The notes under the pieces were generated by a model. It ran no database searches and was not told where the DNA came from. It was given only the letters and a program-made list of their open reading frames with translations. A DNA stretch of 12,451 nucleotides from NCBI GenBank assembly GCA_002315155.1, contig DCFY01000134.1:1040-13490 (forward strand), written 5' to 3'. Position numbers and translations under genes: made by a program. Every line of letters begins with the position of its first letter. The stretch's first letter is position 1. Below, one piece after another: positions 6,020 to 12,451 of this stretch. The stretch comes from Megamonas sp. UBA1792 (GTDB lineage: Bacteria; Bacillota_C; Negativicutes; Selenomonadales; Selenomonadaceae).

Positions 6020-7384
6020 ATGTCAGATTTGGTGACCGTTGTTTTAGCTGCGGGAAAGGGGACTCGTATGAAGTCTGTTTTGCCAAAGGTTTTGCACTGC
6101 GTTGGCGGGAAATCGATGTTGCAGCATGTGCTTGATGCTGCGCGGGCAGCTGGAGCAGAGAGGAATATTGTTGTTGTTGGTTTTGGCGGGGAACAAGTTA
6201 AAGCATCAATTGGTGCACAGGCAGAGTTTGTCGTACAGAAGGAACAGCTTGGTACAGGTCATGCAGTTCAGCAGACTGCAGGTCTTCTCAAAAATGCAAA
6301 AGGAACCGTAATGGTTCTTTGCGGCGATACACCGCTTTTGACAGGTGACTTACTCAAAAAACTTTATGATGAACACAAAGCAACAGGGGCCATGGCGACC
6401 GTGCTTACAGCAATTATGCCGGATGCAACTGGCTATGGCCGCATCATTCGTACGGCATCGGGAACCGTTGAGAAAATCGTTGAGCACAAGGACGCCAGTG
6501 AAACAGAACGTCAGATTAGAGAAGTTAACTCGGGTATTTACTGCTTTGAGGCTGAAGCGCTTTTTGCTGCATTGGAAAGTGTCAACTGTGATAATGCGCA
6601 GGGCGAGTACTATCTGCCGGATGTGCTCGAAATCCTCAAGAACAAGGGTGAAAAAATCTGGGCTGTAGCGGCAGATGACTATGAATCAACACTCGGAATC
6701 AATTCCCGGGTACAGCTTTCCGGCGCAGAAAAGATTCTTCGTCGACGCAAGAATATCGAGCTCATGGATGGTGGTGTTACAATCATGGATCCAGATAGTA
6801 CATTTGTTGATATGGATGTCATAGTTGGTAAGGATACAGTCATTTATCCGTTTACCTGGCTTGAAGGCGTGACACGCATTGGTGAAGGGTGTGAGATCGG
6901 CCCGAACAGCCGCTTTACGAATACAACAATTGGCAACCATGTCACGGCGCATTTTTCCTATGCGCATGAATGTGAAATCGAGGATGATGTGATTATGGGT
7001 CCATATGTGCATCTTCGTCCAAACACAAAGATTACGAAAAATGTCAAAATCGGCAATTTTGTCGAAGTGAAAAATTCGACAATCGGCAATGGCAGTAAGC
7101 TGCCGCATCTTTCCTATATTGGCGATTGTGATATGGGTTCAGGGGTTAACATGGGGTGTGGGACGATTACAGTCAACTACGATGGCAAGACGAAGTTCCG
7201 AACGAAAATTGGCAATAATTCTTTTGTTGGCTGCAACTCAAATCTTGTTGCACCGGTTACGGTTGGCGACGGTGCCTATGTTGGAGCAGGATCGACAATT
7301 ACAAAAGATGTTCCACCATCTGACCTCGCGATTGCACGTGCACGTCAGAAAAATATCGATGGATGGGCAGATAAGCGTAAATAA
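6020..7384 (+). CDS. glmU: Bifunctional UDP-N-acetylglucosamine pyrophosphorylase / glucosamine-1-phosphate N-acetyltransferase
   Basis: The 454-residue cytosolic trimer acetylates GlcN-1-P with acetyl-CoA and then couples the product to UTP, giving UDP-GlcNAc for peptidoglycan and, in diderms, lipid A. The N-terminal nucleotidyltransferase domain (1-228) has LAAGKGTRM (9-17), Lys23, QLGTGHA (77-82 region) and the metal-binding Asp103 in CGDTPL. A linker leads to the left-handed beta-helix domain (about 250-454), with hexapeptide repeats, Arg333, Lys351, the catalytic His363 in LPHLSYIGD, and NYDG (386-389). Both halves appear complete and the length is normal. GGGGGAG stands 8 bases before the start. 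It follows the GntR gene by 24 bases and precedes prs by 82, as in many Firmicutes where glmU and prs are adjacent. Confidence 0.97.
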   Translation: MSDLVTVVLAAGKGTRMKSVLPKVLHCVGGKSMLQHVLDAARAAGAERNIVVVGFGGEQVKASIGAQAEFVVQKEQLGTGHAVQQTAGLLKNAKGTVMVLCGDTPLLTGDLLKKLYDEHKATGAMATVLTAIMPDATGYGRIIRTASGTVEKIVEHKDASETERQIREVNSGIYCFEAEALFAALESVNCDNAQGEYYLPDVLEILKNKGEKIWAVAADDYESTLGINSRVQLSGAEKILRRRKNIELMDGGVTIMDPDSTFVDMDVIVGKDTVIYPFTWLEGVTRIGEGCEIGPNSRFTNTTIGNHVTAHFSYAHECEIEDDVIMGPYVHLRPNTKITKNVKIGNFVEVKNSTIGNGSKLPHLSYIGDCDMGSGVNMGCGTITVNYDGKTKFRTKIGNNSFVGCNSNLVAPVTVGDGAYVGAGSTITKDVPPSDLAIARARQKNIDGWADKRK

Positions 7385-7466
7385 GGTACAGACGGCATTG
7401 CCGTTTATATATGGGCAAATGCCCGCAAAAATAAATAAGAGTAATGATTTGGAGGATTTAAAAAAA

Positions 7467-8414
7467 ATGACAGTAGATACTGGGAACTTATGCATTCTTA
7501 CAGGTAATGCGAATCCGGAGCTTGCCAAGGAAATAGCAGCACACATCGGTGTGGAATTATGTAATGCATATGTCGGTCATTTCAACAACGGTGAAACGCA
7601 GGTCATGATTAGTGAAAGCATTAGAGGTAAGGATATTTTTATTATCCAGCCAACCTGTCAGCCAGTAAATGACAGTTTAATGGAACTTTTGATCATGGTT
7701 GATGCGTGCAAACGTGCTTCCGCACATAATATAACAGCAGTTGTGCCATATTATGCTTATGCGCGTCAGGATCGTAAAACACGAGGCCGTGAACCTATTT
7801 CTGCTAAGCTTGTTGCTAATCTTATGCAGACAGCCGGTGTAGATCGTGTGGTAACGGTAGATCTTCATGCAGGACAGATCCAGGGATTCTTTGATATTCC
7901 AGTGGATCATCTTGCAGCAGCTCCGGTACTTGCAGAATACATTCTTACGAAAAAACTTGAAGACGTTGTTGTTGTATCTCCAGATTTAGGTGGCGTAACA
8001 CGCGCCCGTATCTTGGCGGATCGTTTACAGGCACCAATTGCCATCATTGAAAAGCGCCGCCCGAAACCGGGCTGTGCGGAAGTCATGAATCTTATTGGTG
8101 ATGTTAAAGGCAAGACGGCCATTATGATCGACGATATTGTCGATACAGCAGGCTCGCTTTGCGAAGGAGCAAAAGCGTTGGGAAACTTGGGCGCAAAGGC
8201 TGTCTACGCATGCTGCTCACATGCAATCCTTAGCGATCCGGCTGTGCAGTGTATCAATGATTCAAACATTGAAAAATTGATTATCACGAATACGATTCCA
8301 CTTCCAAAAGAAAAGGAATCCAAGAAAATCATTTCTCTTTCGATTGCCGATGCACTCGGTGATGTTATTATGCGCATTCATGCGCATCAGTCGGTAAGTC
8401 AGCTCTTCAAATAA
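7467..8414 (+). CDS. prs: Ribose-phosphate pyrophosphokinase (PRPP synthetase), class I
   Basis: The 315-residue cytosolic enzyme makes 5-phosphoribosyl diphosphate from ribose-5-phosphate and ATP, for purine, pyrimidine, NAD, His and Trp synthesis. Seen are FNNGET (39-44), the [17 protein letters not shown] flexible-loop region, VTVDLH (129-134) with the Mg/ATP-binding His134, and the PRPP-binding loop DDIVDTAGS (222-230). Length equals the family norm. The reading frame is open further upstream into glmU, but GGAGGA at 7451-7456, 10 bases before the ATG at 7467, sets the start and gives the usual N-terminus. It ends the ispE - gntR - glmU - prs run, and a strong terminator follows 24 bases after the stop. 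Confidence 0.97.
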   Translation: MTVDTGNLCILTGNANPELAKEIAAHIGVELCNAYVGHFNNGETQVMISESIRGKDIFIIQPTCQPVNDSLMELLIMVDACKRASAHNITAVVPYYAYARQDRKTRGREPISAKLVANLMQTAGVDRVVTVDLHAGQIQGFFDIPVDHLAAAPVLAEYILTKKLEDVVVVSPDLGGVTRARILADRLQAPIAIIEKRRPKPGCAEVMNLIGDVKGKTAIMIDDIVDTAGSLCEGAKALGNLGAKAVYACCSHAILSDPAVQCINDSNIEKLIITNTIPLPKEKESKKIISLSIADALGDVIMRIHAHQSVSQLFK

Positions 8415-8438
8415 GAAGATAAAGCTTTATCGATAAGG

Positions 8439-8488
8439 CCCTGTAGTGTGCATTTTATTATAAAGTGCACACTACAGGGTGCTTTTTT
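8439..8488 (+). terminator. Strong intrinsic terminator after prs
   Basis: ccctgtagtgtgca (8439-8452) pairs with tgcacactacaggg (8466-8479), extended by one G-T pair and three A-T pairs to an 18-bp stem with a 5-base loop. T6 follows at 8483-8488. It closes the ispE-prs transcription unit. Confidence 0.92.
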
Positions 8489-8541
8489 GTGAAAAAGGGA
8501 AGTGCTATTCAGCAAATTTACATGCATGAGTAAGAAAGCTG

Positions 8542-8550
8542 TGCTATAAT
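8542..8550 (+). promoter_or_regulatory. Extended -10 promoter of uppP
   Basis: TGCTATAAT (8542-8550) is a perfect extended -10 element (TGn plus TATAAT) about 40 bases before the start codon. A TTTACA at 8517-8522 is 22 bases away, too far for a standard -35 box, so the promoter probably relies on the TG extension. Confidence 0.65.
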
Positions 8551-8590
8551 AAAATTTGTTTTTATTTCAAAATATATAGGAGGATTTTTT

Positions 8591-9421
8591 GTGGATTTAA
8601 GTAGTATTGAACTTATAAAAACAGTCATTCTTGGGATCGTTGAGGGGCTTACAGAATGGCTGCCGATCAGCAGCACGGGACATATGATTCTTGTTGATGA
8701 ATTCATGCGGCTCAATGTTGAAAAAAACTTTATGGATATGTTCCTCGTGGTTATTCAGCTGGGGGCTATTATGGCAGTTGTGGTACTGAATTTTGAACGG
8801 CTTAATCCATTTTCATCGTGGAAGAGCAAAAATGAAAAAAGTAAGACATTCTCATTGTGGTATAAAGTCATTTTTGCCTGTATTCCGGCAGCTGTCATTG
8901 GACTTGCTTTCAACAAATACATGGAAGAGCACTTTATGAATGCACATGTTGTGGCCTTTACGCTGATTTTATATGGGGTAGTGTTTATACTTGTAGAAAA
9001 CTATAATAAGAACCGTACACCACGTATCACGGATCTTGATAGCCTTGATTACAGAACAGCCTTTATTATTGGTTTGTTTCAAGTCTTGTCGCTTGTTCCG
9101 GGGACATCACGTTCCGGCTCGACGATTATCGGGGGACTTCTTTTCGGTGTATCACGCTATGTAGCAGCTGAGTTCACTTTTTTTCTCGCAATTCCAGTTA
9201 TGTTTGGTGCGAGCTTTTTGAAGCTCGTGAAATTCGGATTGAATTACACTGGTACAGAAGTCATTATCATGGTGATTGGGATGATTGTTGCTTTTGTTGT
9301 ATCGATCATTTCCATTAGATTTTTATTACGTTATATCAAAAATAATGATTTTAAGGTTTTTGGCTGGTATCGTATTGTTCTTGGTATTCTCGTACTTGCT
9401 TATTTTTATTTTGGGAAATGA
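8591..9421 (+). CDS. uppP: Undecaprenyl-diphosphate phosphatase
   Basis: The 276-residue polytopic membrane protein (BacA/UppP family) dephosphorylates undecaprenyl diphosphate to the monophosphate lipid carrier for peptidoglycan, and confers bacitracin tolerance when abundant. The active-site motif [14 protein letters not shown] (18-31) supplies Glu18, Glu22, Ser28 and His31. The second motif [13 protein letters not shown] starts at Pro170 and has the catalytic Arg174. Six to eight hydrophobic helices are seen, with a loop rich in Lys and Ser near residues 75-92. The start is GTG at 8591 with AGGAGGA 6 bases upstream (8578-8584); no better ATG is near. It is monocistronic, with its own promoter and terminator. 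Its substrate comes ultimately from the pathway of ispE upstream. Confidence 0.96.
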   Translation: MDLSSIELIKTVILGIVEGLTEWLPISSTGHMILVDEFMRLNVEKNFMDMFLVVIQLGAIMAVVVLNFERLNPFSSWKSKNEKSKTFSLWYKVIFACIPAAVIGLAFNKYMEEHFMNAHVVAFTLILYGVVFILVENYNKNRTPRITDLDSLDYRTAFIIGLFQVLSLVPGTSRSGSTIIGGLLFGVSRYVAAEFTFFLAIPVMFGASFLKLVKFGLNYTGTEVIIMVIGMIVAFVVSIISIRFLLRYIKNNDFKVFGWYRIVLGILVLAYFYFGK

Positions 9422-9433
9422 GAGTAAATCGTC

Positions 9434-9469
9434 AAGATCGTCATCATTAGGATGACGGTCTTTTCTTTT
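9434..9469 (+). terminator. Intrinsic terminator after uppP
   Basis: aagatcgtcatc (9434-9445) pairs with gatgacggtctt (9451-9462) with one G-T pair, 5-base loop; TTTTCTTTT follows. It begins 12 bases after the uppP stop. Confidence 0.88.
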
Positions 9470-9499
9470 GTAAATCCGGATTTATTTTTAGTAGTTCTG

Positions 9500-9508
9500 T
9501 GATACAAT
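9500..9508 (+). promoter_or_regulatory. Probable extended -10 promoter of pth
   Basis: TGATACAAT (9500-9508) matches an extended -10 (TGn plus TACAAT, five of six bases). The region at -35 (TTTATT at 9481-9486) is a weak match. It lies between the uppP terminator and pth. Confidence 0.5.
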
Positions 9509-9563
9509 AGATTACATACTATTGCATATAAAGTAATTTTTTTAATATTTTGGAGGCATTTGG

Positions 9564-10211
9564 ATGAAGGTAATTGCAGGTTTGGGTAATCCCGGACAGG
9601 AATATAGTCAGACAAAACACAATGTAGGATTTATGTTTGTTGATGCTCTTGCTGGGCGTTTGCATATTGATAATATGTGGAAAGATAAGTTTGAAGCAAA
9701 GATCGTGGAAGGGCACATTGGTGGGGAAAAGGTCATTCTTGTGAAACCGCAGACGTATATGAACGACAGCGGAAGGGCACTTGGGCCAATCCTGCATTGG
9801 TATAAGCTTGGAACAAAAGATCTGATCGTGGTACATGATGATATGGATATTGAGGCAGGTACGCTGCGCATTCGTCGTAAGGGGAGTGCCGGTGGTCATA
9901 ATGGTATTAAGTCGATTCTGGCAAATGTAGAAGACGAGAATTTCGCGCGTGTGCGTATCGGTATTGGCAGACCGTTGCCGGGCTGGACGGTTGTAAACCA
10001 TGTGCTTGCGAAATTTTCGGATGAAGATGTGCTGAAGATAAAGGAAGTCGTTAATTATCTTTTGCCAGCTGTTGAATGTATTGTAACCGATGGAATCGAT
10101 TTAGCAATGAATCGATTTAATCCGAAAAAAGCAAAGAAAGAAAAAGTGAAACCAGAAGCGCAAGCAGATAAGGATACGGTAACAAAACAGCAGGAGGAAA
10201 CGCAAGTATGA
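9564..10211 (+). CDS. pth: Peptidyl-tRNA hydrolase, with a charged C-terminal extension
   Basis: The 215-residue cytosolic esterase frees tRNA from peptidyl-tRNAs that drop off the ribosome and is essential in most bacteria. GLGNPGQEYSQTKHNVGF carries Asn9 and the catalytic His19. KPQTYMNDSG holds the tRNA/peptide-contact Asn, VVHDDMDIEAG the Asp that tunes the histidine, and GSAGGHNGIKSI the second conserved Asn/His region. The core ends near residue 186 (FNP). The remaining 27 or so residues are rich in Lys, Glu, Gln and Thr, probably disordered, and longer than in the E. coli enzyme. GGAGG at 9552-9556 is well placed. The stop codon overlaps the next ATG (ATGA at 10208-10211), so the radical SAM gene is probably translationally coupled. 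Confidence 0.96.
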   Translation: MKVIAGLGNPGQEYSQTKHNVGFMFVDALAGRLHIDNMWKDKFEAKIVEGHIGGEKVILVKPQTYMNDSGRALGPILHWYKLGTKDLIVVHDDMDIEAGTLRIRRKGSAGGHNGIKSILANVEDENFARVRIGIGRPLPGWTVVNHVLAKFSDEDVLKIKEVVNYLLPAVECIVTDGIDLAMNRFNPKKAKKEKVKPEAQADKDTVTKQQEETQV

Positions 10212-11437
10212 TTACAGCACTTTATGCCGATGAAAAAGGTGAAATATTTGATGCTCCGGGCTTTGCTGGAATGGGACGCAGTGGCAATGAAAATACTTTG
10301 TTGAAGTTGGAAGAGCTCATTCCTTTGCCGGAAAGTGCAGATCTTATGTTTTTGCCGGATTGTTTAGCGGTGGGGATGCAGGATGGCAAAGTGATGCCTA
10401 TACAGGGAAGGGCTGTGGCGGCAATCCTGCCAGCAGGCTATACACGGATATATATGCCAGCATATAACAGGGCGGAAGGAGCGGAACGTCTGCCTCTCTA
10501 TGGTTATACAGCGGTTGTTCTCTATAAAGATGAGCTCTATACGGCAGCACTTTATACGGATGAAAATGATAAATGGGATCCGGTACACTATAATACACAT
10601 GATCTTAAAAAGCTTGTGAACCGGACAAAGAAAGAGCTTAAAGGAAATCGTATAGTTGAACAGGTTGGTAATTGTTCGCTTCAATGGCATTGCTGTACAG
10701 CACAGAACCTTTTTTATCGTCGCTGGGAGGCGGGTATTCCGACCTCACCAGTTTGCAATGCGAATTGTTTTGGCTGTATTTCACTTCAGCCGGCAGAGTG
10801 CTGCCCATCACCGCAGAGCCGCATCAGGTTTCGTCCTACACCAGAGGAAATTGCTGAGGTTGGGGTTTATCATTTAGCGACAGCCCCGGATGCGATCATC
10901 AGCTTTGGCCAAGGCTGTGAGGGCGAGCCGTCTCTTGCAGCGGATAATATTGCGGCAGGAATGAAGATTATTCGCAGTAAAACAGATAAGGGACAAATTA
11001 ATATCAATACAAATGCTGGCTATACAGAGGGAATTAAAAAAATCGTTGATGCCGGACTTGATACGATGCGTGTAAGTATCATCAGTGGTTTGCCGGACAG
11101 CTATAATGCTTATTATCGCAGTAATTACAAAATTGAGGATGTCAGAGAATCCATCCGCTATGCTGGTGAGCATAACGTGTACATTTCGCTGAATATGCTG
11201 TATTTCCCGGGCTTCAATGATCGGGAGGAAGAACTTGCGGCATGGAAGAGTTTTCTTAAGGAAGCACCAGTTGCAATGATACAGGTACGGAATCTTAATA
11301 TTGACCCGGATGCTTTTGTTGAAATCATGCCACTGGCAAAAGGCAAAGCTGTGGGCACAAAAAGATTTTTGCAAGAGCTTCATAAAGAATTTCCGCAGCT
11401 TGTTATCGGCAGTTTCAGCCATTATATTGAAAAATAA
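10208..11437 (+). CDS. Uncharacterised radical SAM protein, cysteine rich
   Basis: The 409-residue protein has the canonical radical SAM cluster motif CNANCFGC (Cys183, Cys187, Cys190), GQGCEGEP (234-241) in place of the GGEP SAM-binding motif, and the alternating beta/alpha pattern of the barrel to about residue 405. The first 180 residues form a separate domain that I do not recognise, with an N-terminal beta-rich part (1-115) and a cysteine group just before the barrel (Cys156, Cys162, Cys163). Two more cysteines (198-199) follow the cluster motif. These may bind a second metal centre. No peptide substrate or RiPP precursor is visible nearby. It overlaps pth by 4 nt and has AGGAGG at 10192-10197 inside pth, so the two are cotranscribed. 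It fits the class usually annotated only as 'radical SAM protein'; the reaction is unknown. Confidence 0.9.
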   Translation: MITALYADEKGEIFDAPGFAGMGRSGNENTLLKLEELIPLPESADLMFLPDCLAVGMQDGKVMPIQGRAVAAILPAGYTRIYMPAYNRAEGAERLPLYGYTAVVLYKDELYTAALYTDENDKWDPVHYNTHDLKKLVNRTKKELKGNRIVEQVGNCSLQWHCCTAQNLFYRRWEAGIPTSPVCNANCFGCISLQPAECCPSPQSRIRFRPTPEEIAEVGVYHLATAPDAIISFGQGCEGEPSLAADNIAAGMKIIRSKTDKGQININTNAGYTEGIKKIVDAGLDTMRVSIISGLPDSYNAYYRSNYKIEDVRESIRYAGEHNVYISLNMLYFPGFNDREEELAAWKSFLKEAPVAMIQVRNLNIDPDAFVEIMPLAKGKAVGTKRFLQELHKEFPQLVIGSFSHYIEK

Positions 11438-11464
11438 AAAAAGTGTATAATAGGGGAAGAGCAA

Positions 11465-11878
11465 ATGAATAAATATGTAGAAAAAGCATTGGAAAATCAT
11501 AAAAAAGGCTATAACTGCAGTCAGGCAGTTGCATGTGCCTATGCAGAGACAGCGGGTATTGATGAAACGATGATGTTCAAGGTTATGGAAGGCTATGGTT
11601 TTGGCATGGGTGATTCCAATGGTACCTGCGGTGCTGTATCGGGGGCGATTGCCCTTATTGGGTTCTGTAATAGTGATGGTAATATAGATGCACCATCAAC
11701 GAAGAAAGCAACTTACAAGCTTGCTTGTAAGTTTACGAGTGAGTTTGTAGCAAAAAACAGGTCGATGAAATGCCGTGACCTTAAAGGAACTGATACAAAG
11801 AAAGTCCTGCGCTCTTGTGATGGCTGTATTGCTGATGCTAGTGAAATCGTTGGTAAAGTTCTTTTTCAGAAAATCTAA
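11465..11878 (+). CDS. C_GCAxxG_C_C family (redox-active cysteine) protein
   Basis: The 137-residue cytosolic protein fits the C_GCAxxG_C_C family, small proteins found next to metal or redox genes in anaerobes. The pattern is seen as YNCSQAV (Cys18), NGTCGAVSGAIALIG (Cys55, the GCAxxG position with Gly-Ala-Val here), MKCRDLKG (Cys103) and SCDGC (Cys118, Cys121). Further cysteines are at 24, 68 and 88. The function is not established; a redox-active disulfide or metal-binding role is assumed from the cysteines. The ribosome binding site is AGGGGA at 11452-11457. It lies 27 bases after the radical SAM gene in the same direction, with no terminator between, so it is probably in the same operon and may serve its redox needs. 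A strong hairpin follows. Confidence 0.88.
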   Translation: MNKYVEKALENHKKGYNCSQAVACAYAETAGIDETMMFKVMEGYGFGMGDSNGTCGAVSGAIALIGFCNSDGNIDAPSTKKATYKLACKFTSEFVAKNRSMKCRDLKGTDTKKVLRSCDGCIADASEIVGKVLFQKI

Positions 11879-11897
11879 TGGAATATGCATACATAAG

Positions 11898-11946
11898 AGC
11901 ATTCTCCGCAATCATGTCTTTGGGCATATTGCGGAGAATGCTTTGT
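11898..11946 (+). terminator. 15-bp perfect hairpin after the C_GCAxxG_C_C gene
   Basis: agcattctccgcaat (11898-11912) pairs perfectly with attgcggagaatgct (11928-11942), and atg/cat extends the stem past one bulged base. Only TTTGTCCTATT follows, so the T-run is poor; termination is likely but not certain. Confidence 0.65.
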
Positions 11947-11994
11947 CCTATTATAGTGCTTTATATCAAGATATGAAATAATATAGTAAAAATA

Positions 11995-12119
11995 TTGGAG
12001 AAAGAAAGGCCTAAACCTGTTGCTATCTTAATTGATCTAACCACGCACAGGCAGGGGTACTTGATATCTCAGCAGAAGCATTGGCAAATAAATTAAATGT
12101 ATTTTTATGGCACAAATAA
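11995..12119 (+). pseudogene. Possible gene remnant, two frames, weak resemblance to a FeoB G-domain segment
   Basis: One frame (from 11995) reads KPVAILIDLTTHRQ, and another (12036-12116) reads AGVLDISAEALANKLNV before a stop at 12117-12119. Joined by a frameshift near 12045-12055, they resemble the part of FeoB-type GTPase domains after the G3 motif, where a 'KPVVVALNMxD...GIxIDxEALxKxLGVPV' type pattern occurs. The G4 Asn is missing and nothing else of a gene is present. The fragment may be chance; confidence is low. Confidence 0.2.
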
Positions 12120-12126
12120 ATATGTA

Positions 12127-12154
12127 TTGAATTTTCGGAAAAATGATCTATAAT
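12127..12154 (+). promoter_or_regulatory. Promoter of the Hsp20 gene
   Basis: TTGAAT (12127-12132) and TATAAT (12149-12154) are separated by 16 bases, a good vegetative-type promoter. The start would be near 12161, giving a leader of about 37 bases. No CIRCE element (TTAGCACTC...GAGTGCTAA) is present, so HrcA control is not indicated. Confidence 0.7.
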
Positions 12155-12197
12155 TGGGATAGGGAAGTATTCAAGTAGTCTTTAAGGAGGAGTTCAT

Positions 12198-12451
12198 ATG
12201 TTTAGCATATTACCATTCAATTTTAGAAGTAACGCTGAAAAAGGCAAGGAATCTGTAGAGCGCTTTATGGATTATGTGATGGAACAACCGCTGAATCCGA
12301 TTAATAAAGTCAGTGGTGCATTTTCTTCTTTTCGTGTAGATGTAAAGGAATGCGAAGACTCCTATATCGTTTTTGCGGAGCTTCCGGGCTTTGAGAAGGA
12401 AGATATTACACTGGCTTATGAAGGCAACAAGTATCTCGTTATTTCTACACG
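12198..12451 (+). CDS. Hsp20 family small heat-shock protein, 3' end outside the window
   Basis: The first 84 codons are present. AAGGAGGAG (12184-12192) stands 5-6 bases before the ATG. The N-terminal 44 or so residues (MFSILPFNFRSNAEKG...) form the variable arm. From about residue 45, FRVDVKECEDSYIVFAELPG followed by FEKEDITLAYEGN matches the start of the alpha-crystallin domain, including the family-typical 'A-x-L-P-G-F' turn. Such proteins are ATP-independent holdases that keep unfolded proteins soluble as oligomers. The rest of the domain and the C-terminal I-x-I motif are beyond the window. It has its own promoter and is not part of the upstream operon. Confidence 0.92.
   Translation, partial: MFSILPFNFRSNAEKGKESVERFMDYVMEQPLNPINKVSGAFSSFRVDVKECEDSYIVFAELPGFEKEDITLAYEGNKYLVIST

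Larger units (their letters stand above)
11879..12197. other. 319-base stretch without an intact gene
   Basis: It holds the hairpin at 11898-11942, an AT-rich segment, a possible decayed gene fragment at 11995-12119, and the promoter and ribosome binding site of the Hsp20 gene. No RNA gene, repeat or complete ORF with a ribosome binding site was seen on either strand. Confidence 0.7.

Noticed and set aside
7089..7466. Upstream extension of the prs reading frame into glmU
   Set aside because: The frame is open by chance inside glmU. The AGGAGG-like site at 7451-7456 and the usual 315-residue length fix the start at 7467.
11446..11451. TATAAT just before the C_GCAxxG_C_C gene
   Set aside because: A start from it would fall at or inside the ribosome binding site, and no -35 box is present at the proper distance. 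The overlap with the SD region makes a promoter unlikely.
12161..12197. CIRCE or other heat-shock inverted repeat in the Hsp20 leader
   Set aside because: No TTAGCACTC/GAGTGCTAA pair or other clear inverted repeat is present.

Overview
The window looks like chromosomal DNA of a low-to-mid GC Firmicute, most likely of the class Negativicutes (Selenomonas/Megamonas/Mitsuokella-like). The reasons are the gene order ispE - FCD-type GntR regulator - glmU - prs followed by uppP and pth, strong AGGAGG-type ribosome binding sites, and intrinsic terminators with T-runs. The taxonomic call is inference from gene order and codon style, not from a database search. No rRNA, tRNA, CRISPR array, insertion sequence or phage gene was seen.

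Left part (1-1447): the end of a DJ-1/PfpI-family gene, a hairpin terminator, then ogt (O6-alkylguanine-DNA alkyltransferase). Convergent to ogt is a 67-codon gene for a very basic small protein on the minus strand. The hairpin that terminates ogt lies inside this small ORF and has a T-run in the minus orientation as well, 21 nt before the stop codon. The small gene should therefore make a transcript without a stop codon. That is the layout of the tmRNA-controlled ribosome-rescue genes arfA (E. coli) and brfA (B. subtilis). It is the most interesting signal in the window.

Copper block (1448-4304, minus strand): csoR - copA - copZ, a complete copper sensing and efflux operon. Its promoter region holds a near-palindromic CsoR-type operator and, over the -10 box, a perfect 19-nt palindrome containing the 7-1-7 Fur box, which suggests joint copper and iron control.

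Cell-envelope and precursor block (4426-8488, plus strand): ispE (isoprenoid synthesis), an FCD-type GntR regulator, glmU (UDP-GlcNAc) and prs (PRPP), tightly spaced and closed by a strong 18-bp terminator. Then uppP (undecaprenyl-diphosphate phosphatase) with its own extended -10 promoter and terminator. IspE, GlmU and UppP all feed lipid-carrier-dependent cell wall synthesis.

Right part (9500-12451, plus strand): pth (peptidyl-tRNA hydrolase) overlaps by 4 nt an uncharacterised cysteine-rich radical SAM protein gene. A C_GCAxxG_C_C-family redox protein follows, ending in a 15-bp hairpin. A 319-base stretch without an intact gene holds this hairpin, a possible gene remnant and a promoter. 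The window ends inside an Hsp20 small heat-shock protein gene.
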